A program made the translations under genes and the position numbers. Of a stretch of 64,000 nucleotides of DNA, positions 53,962-63,258 are shown piece after piece. The notes beneath the pieces are model-generated. The model did no database searches. It was not told the DNA's origin and was given only the letters and a program-made list of their open reading frames with translations. How positions within the stretch are numbered: the stretch's first letter is position 1; every line of letters begins with the position of its first letter. The DNA is from Fischerella sp. PCC 9431 (GTDB taxonomy: Bacteria > Cyanobacteriota > Cyanobacteriia > Cyanobacteriales > Nostocaceae), in NCBI RefSeq assembly GCF_000447295.1, contig NZ_KE650771.1:2126469-2190468 (forward strand). The letters are read 5' to 3'.

Positions 53962-54189
53962 TCAAACTCTGCTGCTAATCGCTTGCTGCAATTCTCTTGC
54001 TTCAGAATCACTCAATATCCCCGCAAACTTTGCTAAAGGATGCTCGTCTTGCAGTCTCACATCTGGTTCTGGTAACTGACGTAGAAAATTGGAAATCACA
54101 TCAGAAAGCGACAGTTGCTGTTGCTGCGCCCAAAGTTTTGCTTTCTGGAGCAGGGCTTCATCAATATCTAATGTAATTTTAGTAGTCAT
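53962..54189 (-). CDS. VapB-like antitoxin, probably with altered C-terminus
   Basis: 75 residues. MTTKITLDIDEALLQKAKLWAQQQQLSLSDVI is the ribbon-helix-helix opening of DUF6364/VapB-like antitoxins. The frame ends ...RELQQAISSRV, while a shifted frame continues ...LAAEFEKLDTADNPVHE, the sort of acidic tail that grips the toxin. A small indel near codon 70 may have swapped the tail. No toxin gene is adjacent; the nearest PIN relic is 2.4 kb away. Confidence 0.65.
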   Translation of the reverse strand: MTTKITLDIDEALLQKAKLWAQQQQLSLSDVISNFLRQLPEPDVRLQDEHPLAKFAGILSDSEARELQQAISSRV

Positions 54190-54238
54190 GGCTGTACATG
54201 GTCTTAGACTGTCTCATTTTATCTGTTAGATTGGCGTA

Positions 54239-54670
54239 CTAGTCGAATATTTGAGAATATGGTGCATTGTCGCTGATGTCATCAGGATAATGATTTGAGT
54301 GTCCTGGGAAAATAGGTTGATCTTCTATGACAGCTTTGACTAGATCAGATTCAGCCAATGCATTCACACCTGCGGGTGTAATTTCAACTGGGATTGAACC
54401 TAATAAATCAGGATGTTCTGTGAGTTGTAGCCCGTCAAAGCGTTGGATAATAGCACTAATATTTGTTAAGGCTTGCTCTGCCGAATCACGCAATGCTTTG
54501 ATTGCAGCTTGACGTTCGGTGCGGGATTGACGTTTTTCTGTGCTGTTTTCAGGATTTTGCACTTGCAAAAGGACAATAACACGAACTTTTTGTTGCGGTT
54601 CAAGATGAGTTAACCGAACTGCAAACTCAGGGCTAATTTTATTCCGATTGTTTGCATTGGACTCAGGCAT
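54239..54670 (-). CDS. Protease-propeptide-like protein, orphan
   Basis: 143 residues from MPESNANNRNKISPEF; the longer frame overlaps the previous gene's end. The core KVRVIVLLQVQNPENSTEKR followed by ALRDSAEQALTNISAII and ending PVEITPAGVNALAESDLVKAVIEDQPIF resembles the I9-type propeptide of subtilisins, which folds and inhibits the protease, but no protease domain follows. It lies 52 bp after the HD-Hsp90-like gene, same strand. It may inhibit or sense a host or invader protease. Family call is tentative. Confidence 0.55.
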   Translation of the reverse strand: MPESNANNRNKISPEFAVRLTHLEPQQKVRVIVLLQVQNPENSTEKRQSRTERQAAIKALRDSAEQALTNISAIIQRFDGLQLTEHPDLLGSIPVEITPAGVNALAESDLVKAVIEDQPIFPGHSNHYPDDISDNAPYSQIFD

Positions 54671-54722
54671 TAGATTTGTCGCCTTTTTCTGGGATTTAGG
54701 TATCAAAATCGAGTGTAAATTT

Positions 54723-57700
54723 TTAGTAAATTTTGAACCAGTCCCTCCAGTAACTTGATGCATTAAAAATCTGAGAAGCAGGAACTAATTTATTAATGCT
54801 TTCTGGTATGTCGATATCTGAGCCTATTTCTTTAAAAGCTAAACGCAAAATATTTACACCATTTCTCCAACCAAAACTATGAGTTTCTTCTGAATGTAAA
54901 TACACGTCCTGTTGTGTTTTAGTTAAAGTACTGGAATAAAAAGAATATACTGCTGAAATAGCTCTTAATAAATCGATGCTATCTGGTTTCTGTTCCTTTA
55001 AATAGAGCAGTGCTTCTTTAAATGCATTCCAAAGATTATCTAACTCACTTCCCTGCTTAATAATTGTACTAATTCTATTCATTACCATTTGTACTTGATC
55101 GTCGTCGCCTGATATTTGAACAATATCCATCGGAATCACAAAAGATGCTTTGTATCTCAAGGCTTGAACTAACTGCTCAAAAAACTCATTCCTGCTCAAT
55201 CGAAGTTCATGAGCGTAAATATAATCTCTGACTATATTCTCGGAAAATTTATCCGAGAATAGATTCATAATATTTATGGAAAAATCCTTATCATCTCCAG
55301 TTTGCAAAATCCATTTAATAGCTGTTTGCTGATGTTTACGGCTAAATTTAACTAGCTCAGGATGATGTGATTTGACAATCATTTCTCTAAATAGATGTGC
55401 ATCTGGCAGCAATGGCGTAAATTGTAGTTCTTTGTAATCTGGTGCAAGAGCAACAAGAAATTCGTTGAGGCTTAACTCACGCCCTAAATCACGAGAAATA
55501 GTCCCAAGAGAGTCTACTAACCTTGATTCAACAGTCCAAAACTCTGGCTCTGACTGAAGTTGAACGTAACTTATTAGTGATCTAAATGTCTGCTTCTTAG
55601 ACGTTAACCCATCATTTAATTTTTCAATCACCATTGAAGGTGAATTTAGATATAAAGACTGAAGATGTTGAGTTGCAGATTCTGTATACATAGCTCTGAG
55701 AATATTTTTATAAAGCCATGTCGAAGCTGATGATGCTTGTGAAAGCGGTTGCCCTTTTTTATGAGAAATTCTTTCAATTTCATCTGTAAGATGTTCAAAT
55801 AGCATATCAGTGCAAAGTCGCCCAATCCGCATAAACTCCTCGTCTTGTTCCAAACCAGCACGCGATACAGTAGTTCGGAAACGACGATCATTTCTAACTG
55901 ATAAAATTGCGCTGATTAATCCTTCGGAGCGCGAGAACTGATCGCTAAACCAAGGCAATTGATCCGATACACGAATTCCTTCAATGCATACAGCTGGCAA
56001 GTCATTTTGAGGACGTCGTGCAAATGAACGTTCTAACCATAAGTTGGTGTTAACAGCAAATGCAAGTTTGTATTGTCCTGCTCTATCTTCGCCTTCTTCA
56101 CTACGTTCCTTAACAATAAAATCTAATTTACTGCCTGAAGTTTCATACGCTAAAGAAGTTGCCTTAAGCTCATCTGTATGGAAGTATCTCAAAGCTTCTT
56201 CAGGTGAATTAAAACCAATCTTCTGAGGTTCCTTATTAGCATCAACAAATTCAACACGGCAGGCTGGAAGAATAATCCAATATCGGACAATCTCTTCTAT
56301 TGTTTTTTTAGAAAGATCGACTGTTTCACGAAGACGTAAGGTTACACGTGTACCATGAGGCTCAAGCCCCTCAAGTAACGGATCATCAGGCTGGATTTCT
56401 CGCAACAAGTAATCTGTATCCACTGATGTCATGCGGATACGGTGTCCTTTGCGATCGCGACAAGTAACGATTTCAATATCATCAGACACCATAAAACAAG
56501 TTAATACACCAATCCCAAAGCGAGAAATTGGGGTAAAATCTTTGAAATCAGATTCAAATTGAGATGTATTGTAGTAGGAAGAACCAACCATCATTAAATG
56601 ATTTTCAATGATGTCTTTGTCCATGCCAATACCATCATCTTCAACAATAAGTTGCCGATTATCAGGTTTATATCTAACCCTAACAGTTCCTATAGGTGGC
56701 GTTGTTGTTTGACCTTTTTCTCTTGCCTTTTTGACATCTAGATGATGTTGAAAGCGAACAGCATCAATTGAATTTTGTAACAATTCACGAATCGCTACTG
56801 TTGCGTCATTGTAGATGGTATGACCAACTAACAGATTTAGTAATCTTCCTCGATCAAGTTCAAATTTTAAAGGGCTTGGTGGTACACCTTCAAGTTGTAC
56901 ATCACCTTTAACTGTATGCCAGGGAAAAATATAGTCTTTGCCGTCTCGTTCTTGCTGACTTTTTTCAGCCCATCGCTTCGATTGAAATATTTGTTTGTTA
57001 GCGTAAGTAATGTACTCTTGAAGTGCAAACAGAGGTGCTTCTTCTCTAAAATTTGCAGAGATTTTAACAATACAAGAGTCAGGATCTGTTAGCTCAAATG
57101 TCCGGTTTATGTGATAAACAGCAAAAGTTCCTAATTGTCTATCCCATTCCGAAACTCCTTTAGGATCTGATAGGCGAATCGTTTGAAACATAACAGATGG
57201 AGTACGATCTTGCGTTACATGTAACAGATCAACAGTACGGAGCAAAATTCCTGCATACTGAACATTGACGGCAGATGGAGGTGTCGCACCACATAGCGCA
57301 AACAAGGGATACTTATCACGTTTATCCAAATCATCTGCATGGTGACTTTCGCACACAATACCAAGATATTCACGAAAGCGAATTGGTAAAGGTGATAATA
57401 GCTTTTCTAATTCTTTAGCAATTGCATTAATTTGTGATCCCCATTTTCGAGTGTGATTACCTGTGATCCATTCACGTATCCGTGCAGCATGTCCCTTACG
57501 GATATATTCTTGAAAGAAAAACCGTTCTTTTTCATCATCTGTCATGCGATGCGTTCGAGCAAGAAGATACTCGCGACCTTCATTAGTGCGTTCAAGATTT
57601 TTAAGCCAGTTTTGAAATTCTTCATTATTTTTTCGTTGCTGATATTCCTCGGTCGTTACCAACATCCCTAAATCGTGAAGATATATTGATAGAACAACCA

Positions 57701-57944
57701 ACAACCAATCGGCAGGAGTCATCTTAGTTGATGTCTCTTTTGGAATCAACCAATCAAGCATCTTTAGCATGAAATCAATGTGCGAGATGTCATGCTTTGT
57801 ATAAGTGGCAAAGATTCCTTCGTGTCCAATTAGGCGGAGCATTTCAGTAACTTGCTCTCGAACACCCGGTAACGAGAGGTTACTAAATTCTGATAATTCA
57901 CGCACCTTATCAGCTTGTTTTTCAGCCTCTGTCACTAATGCCAT
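54723..57944 (-). CDS. HD phosphohydrolase fused to an Hsp90-like GHKL ATPase
   Basis: 1073 residues from the ATG at codon 6 of the open frame (GGAG 9 bases before; the TTG upstream is unlikely). Positions are counted in the longer frame. HD domain about 45-250: H60 in KHDISHIDF, HD at 95-96 in SIYLHDLGM, H206-H207 in CESHHADD and D244 in LLRTVDLLHVTQDR, a complete metal set. Hsp90-type ATPase about 375-640: VAIRELLQNSIDAVR (Glu392, Asn396), DDGIGMDKD, RFGIGVLTCFMVSDDI. The remaining 430 residues are helical and unassigned. It is similar in outline to HD-Hsp90-like proteins described in bacterial conflict systems. Neighbours: a TM protein upstream and a propeptide-like gene downstream. Confidence 0.85.
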   Translation of the reverse strand: MALVTEAEKQADKVRELSEFSNLSLPGVREQVTEMLRLIGHEGIFATYTKHDISHIDFMLKMLDWLIPKETSTKMTPADWLLVVLSIYLHDLGMLVTTEEYQQRKNNEEFQNWLKNLERTNEGREYLLARTHRMTDDEKERFFFQEYIRKGHAARIREWITGNHTRKWGSQINAIAKELEKLLSPLPIRFREYLGIVCESHHADDLDKRDKYPLFALCGATPPSAVNVQYAGILLRTVDLLHVTQDRTPSVMFQTIRLSDPKGVSEWDRQLGTFAVYHINRTFELTDPDSCIVKISANFREEAPLFALQEYITYANKQIFQSKRWAEKSQQERDGKDYIFPWHTVKGDVQLEGVPPSPLKFELDRGRLLNLLVGHTIYNDATVAIRELLQNSIDAVRFQHHLDVKKAREKGQTTTPPIGTVRVRYKPDNRQLIVEDDGIGMDKDIIENHLMMVGSSYYNTSQFESDFKDFTPISRFGIGVLTCFMVSDDIEIVTCRDRKGHRIRMTSVDTDYLLREIQPDDPLLEGLEPHGTRVTLRLRETVDLSKKTIEEIVRYWIILPACRVEFVDANKEPQKIGFNSPEEALRYFHTDELKATSLAYETSGSKLDFIVKERSEEGEDRAGQYKLAFAVNTNLWLERSFARRPQNDLPAVCIEGIRVSDQLPWFSDQFSRSEGLISAILSVRNDRRFRTTVSRAGLEQDEEFMRIGRLCTDMLFEHLTDEIERISHKKGQPLSQASSASTWLYKNILRAMYTESATQHLQSLYLNSPSMVIEKLNDGLTSKKQTFRSLISYVQLQSEPEFWTVESRLVDSLGTISRDLGRELSLNEFLVALAPDYKELQFTPLLPDAHLFREMIVKSHHPELVKFSRKHQQTAIKWILQTGDDKDFSINIMNLFSDKFSENIVRDYIYAHELRLSRNEFFEQLVQALRYKASFVIPMDIVQISGDDDQVQMVMNRISTIIKQGSELDNLWNAFKEALLYLKEQKPDSIDLLRAISAVYSFYSSTLTKTQQDVYLHSEETHSFGWRNGVNILRLAFKEIGSDIDIPESINKLVPASQIFNASSYWRDWFKIY

Positions 57945-58087
57945 GTCACTTTGCTCCAATTGGTCTGGTCTAGATAAAAAATATCCATTTTATTTATGCA
58001 TAGTTTTTATATTTATTGACTTACTATTTTGAGCAATAGCTATCACAAACATCTCAAAATAGCAGTTGCTGTTTATAATACCAAGCT

Positions 58088-58558
58088 TTATTTAATTAAT
58101 GGCACCACTTTAGTTTCTACAAAAACACTAATAATAATCATCATCAAAATCAAAAAAGCAATGAAGTATGTCTCATACCATCGCCAAAGATTTTGAAAAC
58201 GTGGTGGTTTTCGATATCCAGTTCCAATAACTTCATTTAATATCTTCACTTCATCCTGCCGATAATCGAACCAGGAAAACATCCCAATTACCATAGCCAC
58301 GACAACAAACGTAGCTAGAATAATTAGTAACCCTAATAAACCATGAATTCCAACTCTAGCTGCCACTGCATCAATCTTTAGCTCTTTATAACTCACAAAA
58401 ATTGCAATACCGCCACCAACAACGGCAGTTGTTAGAGCTTGAAATAGGCTCAAATACTTATAAAGATTTTGGTTCAAGGTGTGGATTTGCTGGAGAATAT
58501 ATTTATATCTCTCTAGTTTGAATTCTTTTCCTGGATCGCTTTCTGATTCCTTGCTCAT
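58088..58558 (-). CDS. Three-TM membrane protein (SLATT/RipA-like architecture)
   Basis: 156 residues. An N-terminal cytoplasmic helix (FKLERYKYILQQIHTLNQNLYKYL) is followed by TM1 (FQALTTAVVGGGIAIFV), TM2 (GLLGLLIILATFVVVAMVIGMFSWF), a soluble loop with DEVKILNEVIGTGYRKPPRFQNLWRWYE, and TM3 (FIAFLILMMIIISVFV). Small multi-pass proteins of this shape are frequent membrane effectors in defence operons; I do not claim the family with certainty. It sits 143 bp before the HD-Hsp90-like gene on the same strand. Confidence 0.65.
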   Translation of the reverse strand: MSKESESDPGKEFKLERYKYILQQIHTLNQNLYKYLSLFQALTTAVVGGGIAIFVSYKELKIDAVAARVGIHGLLGLLIILATFVVVAMVIGMFSWFDYRQDEVKILNEVIGTGYRKPPRFQNLWRWYETYFIAFLILMMIIISVFVETKVVPLIK

Positions 58559-58746
58559 CCAACCTAACTCTCGTTATTTCAGCTTTTTACAATCAAGTCT
58601 AACCGAAGTTTGGTTAAAGTGGCTGTAATTTTAAGAGTTGTTTTAACTTCTTGTATGGAAGTTAACATCATCTAGAATTTCATGGCAATTTATCTGATGC
58701 GATCGCATTATTGGTTTAATTCATATCTTGCACCAAATTTCTGTCC

Positions 58747-58858
58747 AGCCAAGAAATTTATTTCTTGGCTGATAGCGAAAGTCAGATAAATCTGACTAGG
58801 AAAGTCTTTGAGTCAGTTGAAACTGACTTATGCTATTGGGGTTGAGAATTTATTCTCA
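58747..58858. repeat. Cluster of four short palindromes
   Basis: AGCCAAGAAATTTATTTCTT + GGCT (58747-58770), AGTCAGATAAATCTGACT (58780-58797), AGTCAGTTGAAACTGACT (58811-58828), TGAGAATTTATTCTCA (58843-58858). Each could form a small hairpin. The organisation (several palindromes in a row) mirrors the elements at 22475 and 60676, though the sequences differ. Confidence 0.85.
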
Positions 58859-59021
58859 GGCAGGATATGAGGTAAGTGCAAGTTGAGAGTTAATGGATTA
58901 TCTTTTCTGACCTGAGAACCAGTTGTATTTAAGTGTGATGCTTGGCGATCGCCTAATCTCAACATCGCCATAACTAATCACTACCTCTAAAAAAATAGAT
59001 CAAGTTGATTTAGTAAGCAAA

Positions 59022-59247
59022 ATGCCATTCCACCTTCTCAAAATGCCATTCCACCTTCTAATTTCAGTAAAACACGCAAGTGAAATGCCATTTCACCTTC
59101 TCAAAATGCCATTTCACCTTCTAATTTCAGTAAAACACGCAAGTGAAATGCCATTTCACCTTCTCGAAATGCCATTTCACCTTCTAATTTCAGTAAAACA
59201 CGCAAGTGAAATGCCATTTCACCTTCTCATTTCGGTAAAACACGCAC
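59022..59247. repeat. Minisatellite, 63-bp unit made of three 21-bp blocks
   Basis: The unit consists of two near-identical 21-mers (AATGCCATTTCACCTTCT core) and one different 21-mer (AATTTCAGTAAAACACGC core). About three and a half units are present. Blocks differ by few substitutions (CCATTCC versus CCATTTC). Like the arrays at 24668 and 31114, the base period is 21 bp. Confidence 0.92.
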
Positions 59248-59372
59248 TTTCCACAACTATACTCTGTGTAGCAAAAATTATTGCAGATTTAGTGAAATCC
59301 TCTCAGGCTGATCAATACGGAAATTTTTTAAGGTAAATAATGTTAACCGTACTGTATTACAGGGTGTGTGTT

Positions 59373-59741
59373 ATGGCTCGTCAAAAAAGAAGTTCTAAGG
59401 TGTTATTAAGAGCAGTGCGTCGCGCAGCTGCTATCCACTCAATTGATCCAAATTTAGATTTGGGCAATGGACTTACCCTACCAGCCTTTTTAAGTCTAAT
59501 AGAAAAGATGCAAATGAGAGAAAAGGTATACAACAGCGCTCTTTCTAACTTGGATGGCTTATATCGTGAGATGTTAGAAACAGAGCGCGAATTGGGAGAT
59601 ATGGCCGAGCATATGCTAATGTCAGTTGGGACTCGATATGGCAAAAGCAGTGTAGAATACGGCAAGGCAGGAGGTGTTCCTAAAAACCAGCGCCGTAAGG
59701 GACTACGGGGCGAGTTGCCAATTCCTATTCCTGTGGAATAG
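59373..59741 (+). CDS. Conserved cyanobacterial hypothetical protein
   Basis: 122 residues from MARQKRSSKVLLRAVRRAAA; no signal or TM. Blocks SIDPNLDLGNGLTLPAFLSLIEKMQ, YNSALSNLDGLYREMLETERELGDMAEHMLMSVGTRYGKSSVEYGKAGGVPK suggest a helical protein with basic termini. It resembles a family repeated many times in Nostocales genomes (several paralogues per genome from memory), often without fixed neighbours. Function unknown. Confidence 0.75.
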   Translation: MARQKRSSKVLLRAVRRAAAIHSIDPNLDLGNGLTLPAFLSLIEKMQMREKVYNSALSNLDGLYREMLETERELGDMAEHMLMSVGTRYGKSSVEYGKAGGVPKNQRRKGLRGELPIPIPVE

Positions 59742-59760
59742 ATTGGGGATGAAAAAAAAA

Positions 59761-59778
59761 TGGTGTCAATAGACACCA
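59761..59778 (+). terminator. TGGTGTC/GACACCA hairpin
   Basis: Perfect 7-bp stem with an AATA loop, 19 bp after the plus-strand stop at 59741, then ACAAAAATGTTT. Confidence 0.65.
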
Positions 59779-59793
59779 CAAAAATGTTTCCAA

Positions 59794-59813
59794 GCTGAGT
59801 CCTGAAACTCAGC
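59794..59813 (-). terminator. GCTGAGT/ACTCAGC hairpin
   Basis: Perfect 7-bp stem with 6-base loop, 9 bp beyond the minus-strand stop at 59823. On the minus strand it is followed by TTGGAAACATTTTTG. The pair of hairpins serves two convergent genes. Confidence 0.65.
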
Positions 59814-59822
59814 ATTTGCGTT

Positions 59823-60620
59823 TTACAAGTTGTTTTGAAACAGTTCTAGAACATGTTCCCAAGCATCGGGAGCAGCTTCGGGGTTATAACTTGGGTTTTG
59901 TTCTATAAATGGGTACTTGTCTTTGAAGAATCCGTGAAAAAAGCCGTGTCCGGCGTCGTATCGAAATACACGATGATTAATATGATGTTTCTTTAATTCT
60001 GCTTCAATTTGCTGGTTATCTTCCTGGGAAATCAACGCATCTCTTGTACCAAAAAACACGTAAATAGTACCCTTGATTTCCGAGGTGCGATTTACAGTCG
60101 GGGTTTCTTCGCCGTAACTAGAAGTAGTAATCCCACCACCGTAGAACGAAGCTGTGGCTTTGATATCTGGTAACGTCGCAGCCATGTAAGCAACATGACC
60201 ACCAAAACAGAAACCAATGACACCAATTGCATCATCTTTGACATTGGGTAAAGTTTTGAGGTAGGCGATCGCAGCTTGAATATCGCTGAGTATTTCTTGA
60301 TACTTTACTTGTTGATAATATTGCAAGCCAAGTTGATAGCCTTCTGGGCTATAACCAGAATCTTCTGGGCTATAATTAATCTCAAAATCAGGAGCAGTAC
60401 GTTGATACAGCGCGGGTGCGATCGCTACATAACCTTGTTTAGCGATGAGTTCGGTGATCTCGCGGATGTTACTGTTGATTCCAAAGATTTCTGGAAAAAC
60501 GATCACTGCGCCAAAGGTTCCTGGACTAGTCGGTTGAGCTAAGTAAGCATCTATTTCTAGGTCTTTGTTGGGTACTTTGACTTTTGCTGTGTTAATTTCG
60601 ATGTCTGTTTTGTGGATCAT
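59823..60620 (-). CDS. Dienelactone-hydrolase-family protein
   Basis: 265 residues. Alpha/beta hydrolase with the DLH catalytic triad: Cys in GVIGFCFGGHVAYM (about residue 133), Asp in FFGTRDALI (about 195) and His in YDAGHGFFHGF (about 225). Opening IEINTAKVKVPNKDLEIDAYLAQPTSPG and IVFPEIFGINSNIREI are typical. Cytosolic; hydrolyses lactone or ester bonds, substrate unknown. A short YSPEDSGYSPEG tandem near residue 84 is encoded by a near-duplicated segment around 60345-60375. Confidence 0.9.
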   Translation of the reverse strand: MIHKTDIEINTAKVKVPNKDLEIDAYLAQPTSPGTFGAVIVFPEIFGINSNIREITELIAKQGYVAIAPALYQRTAPDFEINYSPEDSGYSPEGYQLGLQYYQQVKYQEILSDIQAAIAYLKTLPNVKDDAIGVIGFCFGGHVAYMAATLPDIKATASFYGGGITTSSYGEETPTVNRTSEIKGTIYVFFGTRDALISQEDNQQIEAELKKHHINHRVFRYDAGHGFFHGFFKDKYPFIEQNPSYNPEAAPDAWEHVLELFQNNL

Positions 60621-61049
60621 TTTTGGTCAACTAGCCTTATCAGAGTGTAACGTTCAAAGCATAGTTTTCTTAGGGGAGCATCCTAAATGTTCAAAAAATC
60701 CGCCTGCGATTGAAATCGCAGTCTCATAGCTAAAGTCTGCTGAAGCAGACTGTTGAAGCAGACCGTTTGATTTGATGAAGTCGTCTTCAGACGACTTACG
60801 CTATTAGCAAAGGGTTTAAACCCTTTGCTTTACGATATTTTGAAAAAATTGGGATGCTCCCTTTCTTAGTGTCTTTGTGTCTTTGTGGTTAAATTAAGAT
60901 TTTTTTTACCACCAAGACACTAAGACACCAAGTTGCATGGTAAACAATCTTGGCTATTTTTTACCGAATGAGCGATCGCTACAGAAGCCGAGATAGTAGA
61001 TTACGATTAACGTACAAAAATTATCTAGTCATTGGAGAGTGAAAACTGC
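60621..61049. other. Spacer with two dispersed repeats
   Basis: 429 bp. Carries the multi-palindrome repeat B (60676-60859) and a GTGTCTTTGTGG / CCACCAAGACACTAAGAC inverted pair (60870-60932). No gene. Confidence 0.6.
60676..60859. repeat. Multi-palindrome mobile repeat, copy B (inverted)
   Basis: 184 bp, the reverse-oriented relative of 22475-22641. Bounded by GAGCATCCTAAAT and AATTGGGATGCTC, it contains CTGCGATTGAAATCGCAG, AGTCTGCTGAAGCAGACT (with an extra partial copy), GTCGTCTTCAGACGAC and GCAAAGGGTTTAAACCCTTT in mirrored order. The loops differ between copies while the stems are kept, a sign of selection on or replication through the hairpins. Confidence 0.88.
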
Positions 61050-61898
61050 TCATTTGATGGCTTTCATTTGCTGAAAAGGATAAATAAAAATACTGTCTTG
61101 GTTATTTTTGAGTAAGTCTAATTCTTGCTTAATTGCTTCTATTAAATCAGGTGTAACTTTTTCCTGAGCAATCAACTCTGGAGCTGCACTGAAAAAACAT
61201 TCAGTAAAGAAATTAATCACTATTGCTCGTTGTGAAATGTCTCTGATTCTATTATCTAACTGAATAGGTACATAGCCAAGCTGAGTATCCGAGAACCCTG
61301 CTTTTAATGCTAAATTACAAAGTTTTACCCCTACATCAGGATCTCCGTTCAACTGTTTTTGGTAGTGATTAAAAATTTCTAAGTAAGTTTGGAAAGCTAG
61401 ACAAGTAGGATAAACATATAAACCTGTATTAAACCCTTCTGTACAATAAAGGCTACTACCTGATTTCATTACCCTCTTTAACTCTTTGAGGACATTGAGA
61501 GGATGATCAGCATGTTCCAAAACAAAGCAAACTAAAGCACCATCAAAGGATTGGTCAGCAAAAGGGAGTTCTCCACCGTGACTAACATGCAAAGATACTC
61601 GTCCTGCTTCAATATGACTTTTTAGTAATTGGCTAGCACGATTAATTTGTGATTGAGAAATATCAACACCAGTAATTTTTAAATGTGGCCAGCGATGTAA
61701 CAGTATTTGTATTTGTGAACCCACGCCACAACCAATTTCAATGATGTGATGACAATTGGAAAAATCAATATTTTTATAGATGTACGATTCTAAAAAAGTA
61801 CTTTGGCGAATTAGACGATCCTGCTCATTTTTAGAGAAGCCATGTATATATGCTTGAGCGCTTTTAATAGATGGCATTGATTTGCATGTTAAAGTCAT
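61050..61898 (-). CDS. SAM-dependent methyltransferase
   Basis: 282 residues, class I Rossmann methyltransferase. Motif I IIEIGCGVGSQIQILL (about residues 52-67), motif II ITGVDISQSQINRA, and the post-I acidic ELPFADQSFDGALVCFVLEH, all of the type-11 subfamily. The C-terminal 110 residues are specific. No substrate is suggested. Upstream on the minus strand is a long repeat-rich spacer. Confidence 0.88.
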   Translation of the reverse strand: MTLTCKSMPSIKSAQAYIHGFSKNEQDRLIRQSTFLESYIYKNIDFSNCHHIIEIGCGVGSQIQILLHRWPHLKITGVDISQSQINRASQLLKSHIEAGRVSLHVSHGGELPFADQSFDGALVCFVLEHADHPLNVLKELKRVMKSGSSLYCTEGFNTGLYVYPTCLAFQTYLEIFNHYQKQLNGDPDVGVKLCNLALKAGFSDTQLGYVPIQLDNRIRDISQRAIVINFFTECFFSAAPELIAQEKVTPDLIEAIKQELDLLKNNQDSIFIYPFQQMKAIK

Positions 61899-63258
61899 AA
61901 TCGTTAACCCAGAGAGCTAAAATTAAAATTAATATTTACGCACAAATAAGATCAAATACTTGACCTTATAGCAGTTATCAAAAAGATAAATATGCTGTAA
62001 ACGCTTGTTACTAACTATCTGGCTATCTGATCTAGATTATGCAAGTGAATTTAAATACAGCAGATTTCAACAAGCATGAGGTACACAAGGACCCCACCCG
62101 CGCTACACACACCCTCCCCGCTTACGGGCTACGGTGTACACACAAATGATTAAATTACTCTAAATTGCTTTTTGTAGGGTGTGTTGTCGCGCCGATCTAC
62201 GCACCATTCGGTGATTTTCGGTGCGTTAGGACGTTCCGTCCATAACGCACCCTACCAAATTCTGTGAAGAGTTGAGCAGCGACAATAGGGTGCATTGGGC
62301 GATCAACAACGCACCCTACATATCTTTTCACCTCACTCTTCCGCTTCCTCGTTCTTCTGGATAATCACTATTACAAGCTGTCTCGAATAGTATTTCTCTG
62401 TAGCAACTATGCTGAGTTGGTGATGGAGACTGTAGTCCGAAGTCCAGCGTAAGAGTGGTGACTACCATCCTGAGAATATTGCTTTGGCGTAAGTACTTTG
62501 ACTGTAGATAAAGACTACTCCTATCTAGTTTGAGCAATAAAATACCCAAATTTTCAACGACATCAATCAGAGTATGTCTTTTCAAAATTATGTAATTAAG
62601 TATTTTCACGGTAGATGCCCCATCTGATACTAAAGACATTTTATAGTGGTTGTTGACCGCACACTATCTAGTTTTTTTCCTATAAATAAGAAAAAAATAT
62701 TACATGCAGGTTTCTAAAGACACTATATTAATGCTGACTGGGACAGTAATAATACAAACTTGATTAAACAATAAATTGCTTGAAAATAGCCATATTGTAA
62801 GCCAAGTAACTAAAAGGCTTGGCATCAAACCTCTAAAAATTCACTGACAATCTTAAGAAATTTTAATAACTCAGTGTATATGCTTAGGCAAGCCAAACTT
62901 GATCATTTATAAATTTAAATAAGACTGCATTAAAGAATTTATGGAAGTAGCAGTCTTTACATTAAATTTTCATTAAGATTGCATTGAAGTTAGGGTGATC
63001 TGGCTGCAATCATCTTCACACACATGATTCACCCTTTTGGGTGAATGCGATCGCACCCAGAAAAATTTACTCTGAAAGCAGAAGACTGGTTAAAAAACGG
63101 GTGTAGGAGAAAGATTTAATTTTTTGTTGATTAGCTGGCTTGAAAATGGGTGTAAGGGTGTAAAAACTTATATAAATACAAAATTTTCCAATTTTTATTT
63201 TTAATTGATCAAATTTAGAATTTCTGATTTTGAATTCTTTACCTGGGATGGATTGCAG
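61899..63258. other. 1.36-kb repeat-rich spacer
   Basis: No supported gene. It contains a GTAGGGTG...CACCCTAC repeat pair (62174-62321), AT-rich sequence with short inverted repeats, and at 62328-62639 a 103-codon minus frame that shows no ribosome site or recognisable protein. The last 150 bp (63110-63258) probably hold the promoter of the sensor gene. Confidence 0.55.
62174..62321. repeat. GTAGGGTGCGTT/AACGCACCCTAC dispersed repeat
   Basis: GTAGGGTGTGTTG (62176) pairs with ATAACGCACCCTAC (62242-62255), and a second half-copy ATAGGGTGCATTG...CAACGCACCCTAC ends at 62321. Typical of degenerate inverted repeats in cyanobacterial spacers. Confidence 0.75.

Larger units (their letters stand above)
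58559..59372. other. Spacer with palindrome cluster and minisatellite
   Basis: 814 bp without a gene. It carries the palindrome cluster at 58747-58858 and the 63-bp-period array at 59022-59247. A 104-codon open frame over the array is an artefact. Confidence 0.6.

Noticed and set aside
59022-59336. 104-codon frame with MPFHLLISVKHASE repeats
   Set aside because: Translation of the 63-bp-period array; no ribosome site or homologue.
62328-62639. 103-codon minus-strand frame in a long spacer
   Set aside because: No ribosome site, no recognisable domain, and it ends in dispersed repeat sequence.
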